NCBI RefSeq assembly: GCF_028372415.1
Contig: NC_092872.1
Span: forward strand, 91,680,575-91,744,574
Reading direction: 5' to 3'
Length of the DNA: 64,000 nucleotides
Source of the DNA: Notamacropus eugenii
Taxonomy: Eukaryota; Chordata; Mammalia; Diprotodontia; Macropodidae
The position numbers were made by a program, and so were the translations under genes. Each line of letters begins with the position of its first letter. Positions within the stretch are counted from its first letter, which is position 1. This document shows positions 46,428-60,200 of the stretch, piece after piece. The notes under the pieces were generated by a model. It searched no databases. It was not told the origin of the DNA and saw only the letters and a program-made list of their open reading frames with translations.

Positions 46428-47365
46428 ATCATAGGGTCAAATATTTAAAGCTGGAAAAGACCACAAAAGTCATTAATCCCCTCATTTTACAGATGAGGAA
46501 ACTGAGGTCTAGAGAAGTGACTTCACACAGGTGTATTAAGCGGCAAAACTAGGATTTGAAGTGAGATCCTCTGATTGCTTTCAAGGATCTAATATTGAAA
46601 TTGAGGTATTACTAAAAATGTACCTATAATGACTATATCTGATATAAAGGCACATAATCATTACTCTAATATCAAACATTAAGCTACTATGCAGTTCCCT
46701 CAGGGTTTAGGAGCACAATGAGAGGCAGTCATCTTGAAAGGCAAAGGGTCACTAAGCCGGAATGAAAGAACAGTTATTGAGGTTTTTCTGAAGATAGCAA
46801 GCATCATTAATGATAATATATATGTAATACTATATCATAGCATTATATAGTGGCTTCATCACAGCCTCAATAGTCACTGGAAGTTTTGCAAAACAACTAA
46901 ATTGGGAATTGACTATTTTCCATATCAAATCATACCACTGCTTTCAATATACCTTATGTTCTCATTGGTTCCTGACCTATACGTTTTTCTGCTTTATCAC
47001 TAAAAATTATTTCCTATAGAAATGTTTTGAGCCTGACACCAGTGTTGCACAACTCTACAGGGAGGTATGTATTTTATCATGAGAATGAGAACAAAGCTAA
47101 TGGCATAATGATAACAATGTAGAAATTTAAAGTTTGCAAAGCAATTCACAGTTATTCTCTCATTGGATCCTCACAACAACTCTGAGACATAGTTCCTATT
47201 ATTATCCTCATTTTAAACATGAGGAAACTGAAAGAGACAAAGGTTGGCTTGCCAAGAGCCACACAGCTAGTACGTGTTTGAGGACACATTTGAAGTCAGG
47301 TTTTCTTGACTCCGGGTCCATGGAAGTATCCCTTACACAGTTTAGCTGCTTCACACTGGCCTAGA
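46428..47365. repeat. Two SINE copies around unassigned DNA
   Basis: 46428-46585 Ther2/MIR3-like (AGATGAGGAAACTGAGGTCT). 47120-47365 MIR minus orientation (GATCCTCACAACAACTCTG). 45840-46427 and 46586-47119 show nothing recognisable. Confidence 0.65.
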
Positions 47366-47625
47366 CTATTCTGTCTGGTTGAACAGAAATGTGTTATTTA
47401 TTTACATGGTATATTTCTTGTAAGAATTTCAAAGCACTTTCTAGACTTCCTTCACAGAAAATAAATATAAATACTTCATGGAAAAACGTCAAAATGGGGA
47501 CCTCAAACAAGGATACTACATTCGATGAACTCAGTTACAAAAAGTTATTGGCAAAAATGTGCCCCTATTGTCCAGCCTTTGGAAAAATACTAGACTTGTA
47601 CATGCCTCAAGAATAAGTGTTGTTC

Positions 47626-49673
47626 AAATAAAAAACTACTTGAAATAATAAACAACTTTGACAAAGGTGCAGGTTACAAAATAAATCCACATAAATCATC
47701 TGCATTTCTATATATTACTAACAAAGCCCAACAGCAAGAGAGAAAGAAATTCCATTTAAAGCTACAGTAGACAATATAAAATATCTGGGAGTCTACCTGC
47801 CAAACAAATCCAAAGACTATATGAACACAATTACAAAACACTCTAAGTACAAATAAAGTCAGATCTAAGTAAGTGAAAAAACATCAGTTGCTCATGGCTA
47901 GACCTAGATAAAATAATAAAAATGACAATTCTACCTAAATTAATTTACTTATTCAGTGCCACACCAATCAAACTACCAGATAATTATTTTTTAGAGCTAG
48001 AAAAAATAACAAAATTCATCTGGAAGAACAAAAGGTCCAGAATATCAAAGGAACTAATGAAAAGAAATGCTAGGGAAGGAGGCCTAGCCCTACCAGATCT
48101 CAAATTGTATTATAAAGCAGCAATCATCAAAACCACTTGGTACTGGCTAAGAAAAAGAGGGGTAGGTAGACCAGTGGAATAGGTTAGATACTCAAGACAC
48201 AGTAGTTAATGAATATAGCAATCTACTGTTTGATAAACCCAAGGACCCCAGCTTCTGGGATAAGAACTCACTATCTGACAAAAATTGCTGGGAAAACTGG
48301 TTAACAGTATGGCAGAAACTGGGCATAGATCAATGCCTGACACCATACACAAGAATAAAGTCCAAATGGATATATGATCTAGGTATAAAGATTGAGACTA
48401 TAAACAAATTAGGGGAGCAAGGAATAGTGTGTTTGTCAGATTTATGGAGAATGGAGAAATTTATGACCCAACAAGAGATAGAGAACATTATGAAGTGCAA
48501 AATGGATAATTTTGATTACATTAAATTGAAAAGTTTTTGCACAAACAAACCCAATGCAACCAAGACTAGGAGGGAAGCACAAAACTGGGAAAGAATTTTT
48601 GCAACTAGTGTCTGTGATAAAGGCCTCATTTCTAAAATATATAGAGAACTGAGACAAATTTACAAGAATACAAGTCATTCCCCAATTGATAAATGGTCAA
48701 AGGATACAAACAGGCAGTTTTCAGAGGAAGAAATGAAAGCTATCTATAATCATATAAAAAAATGCTCTAAATCACTTGATTAGAAAGATACAAATCAAAA
48801 CAACTCTCAGGTACAACATCACACCTATCACGTTGGCTAACATGACAAAACAGGAAGATGATAAATGTTGGAGAAGATGTGGGAGAGCTGGAACACTAAT
48901 TCATTGTTGGTGGAGCTGGGAGCTGATCCAGCCATTCTGGAGAGCAATTTGGAACTATGCCCAAAAGGCTACAAAAATGTGCATACCCTTTGATCCAGCA
49001 ATATCACTTCTGAGACTCTATCCCAAAGAGATCATAAAAATGCGAAAGGGTCCCATATGTACAAAAATATTTATAGCGGCTCTCTTTGTGGTGGCCCAAA
49101 ACTGGAAATCAAGGGGATGCCCATCAATTGGGGAATGGCTGAATAAATTGTGGTATATGAATGTAATGGAATACTATTGTGCTATAAGAAACAATGAATA
49201 GGAAGACTTCAGAGAGGCCTAGAAAGACTTATATGAACTTCTGCTGAGTGAAAGGAGCAGAACCAGGAGAACTGTGTACACAGCAACAACCACAGTGTGC
49301 AAGGAATATTTCTGGTAGACTTAGTACTTCACTGCAATGCAAGGACTTAAATAATTTCCAATGGTCTCTTAAGGCAAAATGCCTTCCACATCCAGGGAAA
49401 GAACTATGGAATTGGATCACAGATAGAAACAGACCGTTTTCTTTTGTATTATGTTTTGTTTTATGATTTCTCCCATTCATTTTAATTCTTCTATGCAACA
49501 TGACTAAGGTGAAAATGTATTTAATAGGAATGTATGTGTAGAATCTATATAAAATTGTAAGGGGGAAACAGGGGGAGGAAGGGGGGAAATGAGAGGGAGT
49601 GGAAAAAAATCTAAGATATGTGAAAGTGATTGCCGAACCCTGAAAACAAATAAAATAATTCAATTAAAAAAAA
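47626..49673 (+). mobile_element. 5'-truncated L1 (ORF2 3' half and 3' UTR)
   Basis: Plus orientation. ORF2 reads through LPNKSKDYMN, LEKITKFIWKNKR, PSIGEWLNKLWYMNVMEYY with several stops, then 3' UTR and poly(A) at 49664-49675. Near-identical flanks AAGAATAAGTGTTGTTC (47609-47625) and AAGAATGTGTTGTTC (49674-49688) look like a target duplication with a 2-bp indel. It lies between the TXNDC11 upstream region and the ZC3H7A 3' end. Confidence 0.92.
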
Positions 49674-49894
49674 AAGAATGTGTTGTTCTAATGAACAAAA
49701 GTTTCAACAGAAACCACATACTGGTGAAATATTTCCTCAGTATCCTCAAATTAATTGTAATCTCTGAACTTAAAATGGCTGCTGACAGACTGAAAACACT
49801 ATTGGGTTCAAAACATTAACTAAAAATGTGCATACAACCATGAACATGAACTACATACAACCATCATCTATTTATAAAGAAAGAGAGTAGCAAT

Positions 49895-51061
49895 TTAGCA
49901 GAGAGTAGAAGTAGTTTATTCTTTAATTACATTACTGCTGTATTTCAAAATAGCATGGATAGGACGGCCTCCTAAAGTGATATGAAAGTTGGTACTGTAA
50001 AAAGCTAAGAACGACGTAATATTGAGTTTCACCTCCTCAGAAGACGTCATGCACTCCTTTTAGGATAAAACATGGAACAGCACTAGCGCTAATATAAGAA
50101 ATAGCAAGTAAGTCAATAACACACAAGATTCTTATTAATCCAAAAGGAAAGTGTACAGCAAAAGAAAAAGTATCCATTCAAAGAGGAAGCTAAATGTTTA
50201 AGCATTTAGTACATAATTTACTGACTACAAAAAAAACTGAGGAACCTTAATGTTGATTAGGAAAATAAAATGTTTCATCAATACTTCTTTCATTAAAAAG
50301 GACTGACCCCCCTCCCCGCAAAAAGGCATCTATATAAAGTTTTATTACAGGCAATATTGGTCCATACAATACACAATACCAACAATACAAGTAAAATCTT
50401 TCAAAATCATCATTTAACAGCAAAGACCAAAAAAATCAAAATTTCAGCCAATTGATTTTCCAAAAATTCTTAGTGCACATTTTCTCCATGATTCTTTTCA
50501 GTAAGTGATAGTGAAACATACAAATAGAGAAAAAATACCCCATTCAACATATAACTAGTGTTAAATGGTTATTTTACTTAAAATCTTTATTAAGAAAATC
50601 CTTTTTAGCAACCTACATACAGATAAGTAGCAAACTTTATGTCTTTTTAAACAAACTCTTTCCATTAAAACAAAGAATTTCATCCATCATTTTCTTCTTA
50701 TTCCAGAACATTTGTTTATTATCTTACCTTAAAGGTCTCCACTTAAGGACCAACTCAAGAGAGGTTTTCCTTTTCCTCATCCTTTCCCCCCTAACAACCT
50801 TCCATCCAAAATTATGTTCAACAGATGGCAAATCTGGTATACTTTATGGCAGCCTGTCACTTTACCATCTGGTTTCATGACGGCTCAGCCAGATCTGTTA
50901 AACACCCCATTTTCATAACCACTGTAGAATGTTGTTCAGGAGGAACAATATATATGCCAATACAAGCAGAAAACTTGCAGCTTCTCTGCTACATGCTTTT
51001 GAATACTTTGAAATTTTCAGGTTGATGCTTTGATTAGGAAACATACATATCACTTTTAGTA
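49895..51061 (-). other. ZC3H7A: ZC3H7A 3' UTR and candidate poly(A) sites
   Basis: AT-rich, repeat-free DNA follows the stop codon. AATAAA on the minus strand occurs at 50720-50715, 50591-50586, 50346-50341 and 49920-49915. A 3' UTR of about 1.1 kb would use the last one, just before L1 sequence begins at 49688. The exact end is inferred; no transcript evidence is available. Confidence 0.6.
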
Positions 51062-51251
51062 TTAGTTTAAATCTTTAAACAAAAAACTATATTTTCCAAA
51101 GTCATTATCATTTGGTGCAATCAAGTGGTCTTTCCTTGCTTTGCTAAGCTTCATCTTTAGAACATCTCTTCGTTCTTGCCATTCATGAAGTTCAGCATTT
51201 CCATGGGCAAATTTACAGTTGTTTCCTTCTGTGCAAGTACCAGCCACATAT
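51062..51251 (-). CDS. ZC3H7A: ZC3H7A last coding exon
   Basis: Acceptor TTAATAG|ATATG. It encodes RYVAGTCTEGNNCKFAHGN through FGKYSFLFKDLN and the stop TAA at 51064-51062. It completes the final CCCH finger and the basic, helical C-terminus. Confidence 0.95.
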
Positions 51252-54200
51252 CTATTAAAAGAAGTTTGTGCTTGAAAATTAATCAATTTCTTGTTCTAAT
51301 GTCAAATTGTCAAATAAGGATTTATATAATTAACATTCTTCCTTTGTACAAGACCTTTAGCAAAGATTCTTAATGCTCAAAAATTTAATGAACTGCTTAA
51401 AAATTATTGTGATCTTGATTTCAAACACATAATATAGACTGGAAGATACTTAGGGCATAAAATACTTAAACAGTTTAAATTTTCTAGTGTATCTATACCA
51501 CAATATTCTAGCTTTTGAAATTGCATATAAAAAGTCACCCCAGAGAATACTTTATAAAATACATATATTTATCCTGGAGAACTCTCCAGATAAAAATGGG
51601 TAAAGAATAAAACATTCCAAAAAAAGATATCCTACTTATATTTCCTGGCATCTTAACTGAAAACTTTTGTTTTTACATCATATTTAATATATCCCTCCTC
51701 CCCCTCCACCATCCTATGAACCAAGGAATTAAAAAGGAGGGAGGAAAAACACTTCAGAAAAACAACCAATATATCCACCAGGCATCTTTATATATGAAGT
51801 TACACACCCACAGTCCCTCACTTCTACAAAAGAAAGGATGGGCATTTTTCTAAACTCTTCTGTAAGGGCAAAGCTGGTCACTACAATTACACTGTGTTCA
51901 GTTTGGGATTTTTGTTCTGTTTCCACAGGTGTGGTCACTATGCATATTGTTTTGCTAGTTCTGATTCAATTTATATCAATCGTGGAAATGGTCCCAGGTC
52001 CTTCTGATTTCTTAATATTCATTCTTTCTTCTCTATCATTAAATACTGGTCATCATTTCAATTACATGAAGTTGAAAATCTTTTCTATTAACAAAATCAA
52101 ACGGATGGGATAAAAGAAGCTGTTACTGGGGAAAAAAATGTTTGCATTAAATAGCTCTGATAGGATATGATATCAAAGATACACAGGGAACTAACAGAAA
52201 TATATAAGACCAAGGACCATTCAGCAGTAGTAAATGGTCAAAGGATATGAACAATTCTCCAAAGAACTGCAAACTATTAACCAAATGAAAGACTATCCTA
52301 AATCACTAAAAGAAAAATACAAATCAGAAAACTCTGATATTTTATCTCACACCCAGAAAATAAGCAAAATCAACAAAAAATGGAAATGCTTAATGATAGA
52401 GGGATTAGAGAAAGATGGGCACATTACTTCTTTTCTGTCTCTTGTTCTGCAGTCTTGGTGACCTCGTCAAGCTCCCATATGTCTGATTAGCATTTCTATG
52501 CAAATGACTAATATCTATATATCCAGACCAAATCTCTCCTGAGCTCCATCCAGTCCCATATCACCAATTATCTATTAGACATTTCAGACCAGAAGTTCCA
52601 AATCCATCTAAAATTCAATATATCCAAATAGAACTCACATTTCCCCCTAAACCTGCCACATTTATAGAACCTCCCTGTTTCTGAGGAAGGGACAACCACT
52701 ATTCCAGTCTCTCAGGTTCATAATCTTAGCATGATCACTAACGCCTCACTATCCCTTGCTCCACATATTTAATTAAACATCAAATCTTGCTGTTTCTACC
52801 TCTGTATCTCTTGCATTTAATCCCTTCTCCTTCCTTAAACAGTTGCCACCTTAACTCGGACCTTCATTTCATTTCACCTGAACTATTACAATGGATTCCT
52901 ATGGTTCTCCAGGTCTCCACTCTCTTGCTTTAATCCACCCTCTTCACAGCTGTCAAAGTGATTTTCTTTAAGCATAGGTCTGTTTTTCTCTCCTACTCAA
53001 TAAATTCCAGTGATTCCCTGTTGCCTTTTGAATCAAACATAAAACTCTTGTTTGAGTTTTAAAGCCCTTCACAACTTGATCTCAACCTGTTTTCAATCTT
53101 ATTTTTCTCCTTCCTGAAATTTACAGTCCAGAAAAACTGGCCTCCTTTTTGTTCTTCATACACTATACTCTTTGTCCAATTGTTATGCCTTTGCACTAAC
53201 CAATTCCTATGCCTGGAATGCACTCCCTTCCTTCACTCTGCCTCACAGAATCTCTAACATTTGAGACTCAATTCAAGTACCATTTTCTACATTTTCTACC
53301 CTGATTCTTCCAACTATTAGAGCTCTGGAGTAAGGTGAAGTAAGCAGAACCAGGAAACAATATAAACATTAAAAAACAATATAAATGGAAAGAACTAAAC
53401 AAAACTGAATATTATGTAATTATAATGATAGGCTTAGCACGGAAAAGACGAAAGAATACATTTTCCTCCTTTCTTTGCAGTGCTGAAGGATTATAGATGT
53501 GGAAAAGAACATTAACTATCAAACTCAACTGATATGTTGGTAACTTTTCCTGAAGTGCTTTTCCCCCCTTCTTTATTAGTTTTTGTTGAAAAGGATGGTT
53601 TGCTGGGTTGGAAGAGAGGAAAAGGTATATTCAGATATAATGGTGATGTGAAAACAAAAAAGAAAAATAATAAATTAAGAAAGGAACTATGAGATGAATA
53701 ATTTTCAGGTCTGAAATTTTAAAACCTACATACCTATCACAAATACTAAAATATCCTGTTGGGAAACGATGCTGCCAGCAGTACTGGTCATCTTCTGTAT
53801 GGAAAACCTTCTCTTTGTGCTTCTCTGAAGAAATGTGACCTTGCCACTGTTTCTCACTATTGCAATTTTTCCCACACATCCAGCAATGAAAGTCTACCTA
53901 TTTACAGAAAAATAATGAAAGTTATTACCCAGTTAGCCTCAATAACATAAAAGCTGCTTTTTTAAAAAGTTTAAACTTATTAAAGAAATCTATTCAAACA
54001 GGCTTTATGTTAATTATCCCAAGCAAAAGTGATTGGCTTAGATGTTGAAATAATGTTCTTTTCGTTCAAAGATAATTTAAAGCATTTTGCTCTAGTCTAA
54101 TTCCCAACCTCTACCTTCCCTAAAGAATTATGAGCATTAAGAAAAAGTTTGTTGCTTTAAGAAAATGTTCTAAGATATATTATTAAATCTTAAATAGCCC

Positions 54201-57200
54201 TCAAGATGAGAATGAGTTAGGCATGTTTGGCACTTAATCTTCAACTTATAAGGTATACATGGTCAATTATGAGAGATGATCCTGTTGAAAAAGAAAATAC
54301 TACATACAAGCTTCTCAAAGACTTTTAAGTCCAGAATGTGATCTACTCCAACCTAGAACTCTAGTCAACTTTGGAAGGCTACTCACATTATCAACTCTAA
54401 ACACCCTTAACATATGCTGGTTAGTGATAAATTAGAACCCTAGTAAGGTCCAATTGAAATATCTCTATTAAACTCTCTCCCTTACTGTGAGTCAATTTAC
54501 AGTAAAAGTCACTCAGATATAATACTCACTATATACAAAAATAACTTAGGACATGAAACAGGATTTGAGCAAAGGATTTGAGCAAAAGTATTACACTTCT
54601 CATAAAAGGAAGTCAATTCCTAGTATTTAACAAGCAATGACAGTAAGAAAGATAATGGAGAAAACAAAGATAAAAAGTATAGACCTTTAAAAGTACTTTT
54701 TGCTCACAACCATCCAGAAAGTCCTAGAACAAAAATGTTCTTCTAAAGACAAGGAAAAGTATACAAAATGCCAACTTAAGAAAAACTAAGAAATTTAAAT
54801 TGACTAGATACAGAGATCAATGTTACTCAGAAAGACTAAATGACAAAGGGAGAATTCTAAAAAAATAAGACAGGAAAAAGTTAAATTTATGATAATGAGC
54901 AGAAATGCTATTTTAAAATGTATATTTGTTATTTGAGAGCACTCAAGCAGAAAAAAATTGATACTAGAACCACACAGCAGTTTGTTTGCTATGTCACCGT
55001 TTGATTTTCTGACTCTTACCCTTTCAGGTATCACTGAAGTACTTAATGGTAACTGAGTAGTTCAAGGACTTATGTTTTTATCAATGCAGACACGCTGACG
55101 CAGGCTAACAGCAATCCTTCTGTGCTTGAATAACAGGCGTTACAAGAAAACTGGTCCTCTTTCAACCAGCTGTCTGGGGAAGAGCTTCTTTCAACTTAAC
55201 TAGTTCTCAGCTGAGTCAGTTTATTGGGCCAATGCCTGAACACTTTCCAGCTGCCAAGCTTGTGTACTCTGGGCTAAGTCTTTGAAAATACAGGATTACT
55301 TTCTTGATACAATGAGGTATCAAATAGGACTTCAATGGAAAGGTAATCGTCAAACCGTATTCATAAAAATACCCTGAGCGCTGTAATGGTTTGTCCACAT
55401 TTTTACAGTTAAAGAAACTATCAGAATCAAAAAAGTGACTGGCCTGAAATCATAAAGTGAGATAAAAACATTAGAATGAGGAGCAAAAGTCTTCTGATTG
55501 CTCACCCAGTATATTTCCAATTCTGCCAATACTAGATTTATCTGTTTCAATTTAAAAGTAATGCAAATAATTTGAAATTGAAACTATAATTAAAGCAATG
55601 TTTTTTTAATATGCTGTTTATCATTACAAAGCAGCATTATATAAGGGAATAGGTAGAGAGGAAGACAGTTTCAGACATATCTGATATAGGCTGGCTGTTT
55701 CTATGAACATGGATAAAGCATTTAACCTTTCAGCATCCCTAGCTAGCACTCTAAGACTCCAAGTCATAGATGAACTGTTGATTTTTATTGGTGAAAGGAG
55801 CTGTCATACTAAAAGTTCTCCCTACAGATAAAATCACAGATTCAGAGCCCCCACACACACTTAAAAAGGTTATAGTTATTAAGTAGTTCTTACAGTAATT
55901 TCAGCATAATCTGTCGGCATATGAATTTGTTTCCCATTTTCCTTGTTTGACTGGCCAGCTACATCATCAGTTTTTTCAGGTTTTTGACTCTTTAGCCAAA
56001 TATCATAAAATTGCTCCATATCTTGTACTGAAGAAAAGAGAAGCATATTTGACAATCACACCACAGTGGAAATACACACAATTTTAAGCATATAACAATA
56101 GAAAAGCATAAGGATTGATAATGGACTCTACTTTTGGAAGAGCATAAATAGAAAGTAATAAATAAGTTAACAGGCTTAAAAACTAAATCTGAGATTGTCA
56201 GGACTTCGAAAGTTAGCTTCCTATGTTAAAAATCCTCCATGCATTTGCAAGACACTTTCCAATAATTAGTTGGACTTCAAATCAGAAAATGTCAGGAGAT
56301 ACTACCATAAATGACAACTTCAGCACTATATCATGTTTGTTGATATTAAAAGCTCTTATCACCACCTTACCTAGGCAAATGTACTTAACATGGTTTGAAG
56401 TCTGATCAGCTTTCTGAACTTGACTGAAATCCAAGAATCAAACAAATATTCCCAGAAGGGACAAAAACTGGAATGTACCTTATCATAACAACCATCAGTA
56501 ATGAGCTTGGGCAGTAGCTGAAAGTCACTTTCTCTGGCAAAAAAAATACCTATTTTTGGCCTTATTGCCAAATGCTACACAATCTAGTGAGAACAAGTTA
56601 GCAGAGTTTCATGAAGTCCTTCTCCCAAGTGGTTTGATAGACTAAGGTCAGGCAGCCTTGCTGCTCTTACTCAGTGGTTCAGTCACATGTGACTCCACGG
56701 GACCTTCTGGGCAAACAGATTGGAATGTTTGCCATTTTCTTCTCCTGTGTATCTCCCTTCTACAGAAAAACCGAGGTAAATGGGGGTCAAGTGACATGCT
56801 GAGGGTCACACAACTATTAAGTGTCTAACAACAGATTTGAACTCAGATTTTGCTGCCTCCAAGCCCAGTGTTGTATCCACTATACCTCCTAGCTCCCCAA
56901 TGGCACCTAGGAATAACTTGCTTTTTTTAAAAAAAAAAACAGAAGGAAGTATTATAAGGACTCAAGTATATGAAGAAGTGTCTTCTAATAGGTCTAGAAT
57001 TCTATTATTGTCTTTAATTCCTTGATAAATACCTTCTTCTAAACATGAGAGGCTAGAATGCACTACCTTCTAAAAAAGATATGGTAGGATTTCAGTACTT
57101 TCCAGCATTCAAAGAGAATTGAAATAGAATAATTAATATTTTAATGAAGTGAAAATGGTGACTTGTAGACTGTTGGTCTTCAGTATTTGATAAAATTCTG

Positions 57201-60200
57201 TCTGCTTACTAGAGGATTTTTACTTAATAGGATGAACTTCATGGTTGCAATTTTTGCAGTTAAATATCAAAATACAACCTGAGTTTTCTCTTAAACATTC
57301 TTAGTCACAATAGAAGGGTTTCTTTTTGTCACTATATTTAGCCCCAGCACTTAGGACAGTGTCTTTTGCACATGAAGTAAGTGTTCAGGAAATATATGTT
57401 GAACTTAATTATGGAAACTAAACTGTGACCATTACAGGTAAAATGACATCTTTAAAAATTTAGCTTGGCATATTAAAAGAATGCATTGGTTTTTGAAACT
57501 CTAAGACATAAAAATCCAGTTGTAGAACAATGTATTTAGATGCTCTGATTTATTGAAAAGTTTACTTCTGGTATCTTTTAACTAGTGAGTTTTCCTAATG
57601 TGCTTAATATATGACCTCACAAGAAAAAAATGAAAGCAGAAGAAATATTGGTAATCTACTATATGCAAAAAGAAATAAACTACAATATAATTAAAGGGGG
57701 AAAGCACACTTTAAAAAACTCAGAAGAAATGAAACCTTAGTTCTGAGGCCATATTTAAGTTAAATTTCATTTTTACTCACTTCCATTCTCTTTCATATAA
57801 GTCCAAACTTCTCTCTCCTCAGGACTATGCGCAAAGGAACAATTTCCAACATACTGGCATTTTTTGCCAGACGCAATATGATTGCACAGCTACATGAAAG
57901 AAAAAAATATTCCTTAAGCCTGAAGCTCTAAGCAAAACTACTTAATTTTTTACATTCAGTCAGGATACAATAACTACATATTCTATTCTAGACTCAGAAA
58001 TAACATTGAAAAAATAAAAACTTTTAGGTGAGAGTTTAACTTTAAATAGTAATCTAAAATGTACAATTAAGTCTCCAGCTTTTTAAAACAAATATGCCAC
58101 AAATTATGGGGCTTATTTTTACATGCAAATATCTAAATCCTCAAATTTGTTGTTTTAGTTTTCCAGGGAGCATATCACTTTAACAATTAATACAATCTGG
58201 CCATTAGGGTTTTATAGTTCCAAGTCTCCTTACAACACACTATTTTTTCTGACTTTATTTGAACAATGAGAAAATTGAGCTTGTTAGTATATAAATTGAA
58301 TATATCAGGGTAGTGAAGAAATACTAATATACTAGCCCCAAAATTACTAATTAATAAGTTTTCAGAAAACCTTTACCAACTAACTTACTTAAAATGATAG
58401 CAGATGACCTCCATCTCACTAGATGTACATTATCTGAAGATAATTATTACATTAATTAGAACATTATAGCTTTCCTATAATACCATTTTCTGTTATTTTG
58501 TAGAACATATAGGTGCTATACTGACAGGTACAAATCTAAAGACTTGCCTTAGAATCATGTCTGTTAAGAAACAAGAAAATATTTGCCATTATTTAAAAAC
58601 CTGAATTAAAAAGCTATCAAATAATTATGCTCATTTTTCTATGTTATACATTCTAATACAACTACTGGTAAGTTTACGCCAATTTATTTTTTGCTTGAAT
58701 AAGAAAGATCAGTGCCCACATCACTTAATACGTTATTTAACCTGTTATTTTAAAAGCATATAACTTGCTTATCTGGAATTTTAAAAGTGTTTCAGTTGTC
58801 AAACTTTTAACTGTTTATGCCCACTCACTTGGATGAAGGGTAATTAACAAATATTAGTTAAAATCAACATGGACATATTATTCAACAGAAAAACTACTTT
58901 TCCACGCTGAGTATCATCATTCACTTGGGCCACATTACATTCTATTACTGGTTATAAATAAATACGATGGCCAGATGCCACAAGGGTGTGTTTTAACAGT
59001 TTGTTTTCAAGATTATCAACAGTGACAGTGAGGAGAAAAAACATTTCAGGGATAGCGATATTCAGAGAATAAGGATAGTCTCCTAAGTAGATCTCAGAGC
59101 TGGACAAGCCCTCAATGAATCAGTCCAACCTCCTGCCTTCAGATAGATAAAGTATTATCAGCCACATTTCTGTGATTGAAAACTATAGACTGGACAGTAA
59201 CAAACCTAATGACCTCAGTGGTTAAGGGTTGAAAATGAACAAGCCCACAGCATTAGGAGAAAACAAGTTCATCAATTTCATGCCCACCTGTAACAGTACG
59301 TTTAAAGATCAACTGCCTACCTCCTGCTATAGGTTTGTGTCTGTTTGAAGACAGAACATGATAAACACAAGGGTGCCTTCAACATCTGTCCATGTCTTAT
59401 CCTTTCCTTTATCATAGAGCCAGATGGATAAGACCTTCACTTCTGCAACCTCTTACTAACAGATGCATCTGCCTCATAAAATACACCAAAACGTGCTCAC
59501 AGAAGAGTACTTTAAAGTACTCTTTTGCCATATTTTGTGTGTATATACACATATACGCATGTATAGAATAACTTTCTAAATTTACACACATATATACACA
59601 GATGTACTATGTATGTGGGTGTGAAGTGTCTGTTTATTATAGGAGAAGGAAAAATTAGCGATAAATGTTGGATAAGGGAACATCTCTCCTAAAATAAAGA
59701 GTAAGTGGTTCTTCCAGTTAGCTGTCACAGGAACTTGGGACAGTTACGAATCCAATTCAATCACTATTTTTCACCTAAAATTTATCCTTTAAACACAGAC
59801 AAATGTTGAAGGTTTTTCCTATCATACTAAATAAACTCGCAATGTTCATTAATTCAGCAACCGTTCACTGGATGTCTATAGCACAGAATGGTTCTAGGTA
59901 AAACACCAGAAAAAGCTCAATAAACACCTAAATTGATTTATATCATAATTTGCAAAGTATAAATGTCACAGAACTGCAAAGTTCTATAAAACAATGAAAA
60001 GTCAGTCTTTATCATGTTCAGCATCTATTGCCTACTACAACTTAATTTGCTAACAGCATCTCTACTGTGTAAAAGGCTCTTCCTCGTGCCACAGTATACT
60101 GAGAATTGTATACAGCATAGCGCCATGGAAAAGGAACTGCATTTGGAGTCAGAAGACCTGGGTTCAATACTAGGTGCAGGTGCACCACTTAAAATCTGCC

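Noticed and set aside
47389..47616. 75-codon plus-strand frame with CPYC motif
   Set aside because: It ends inside the L1 target duplication and matches no family I know; no splice context supports it.
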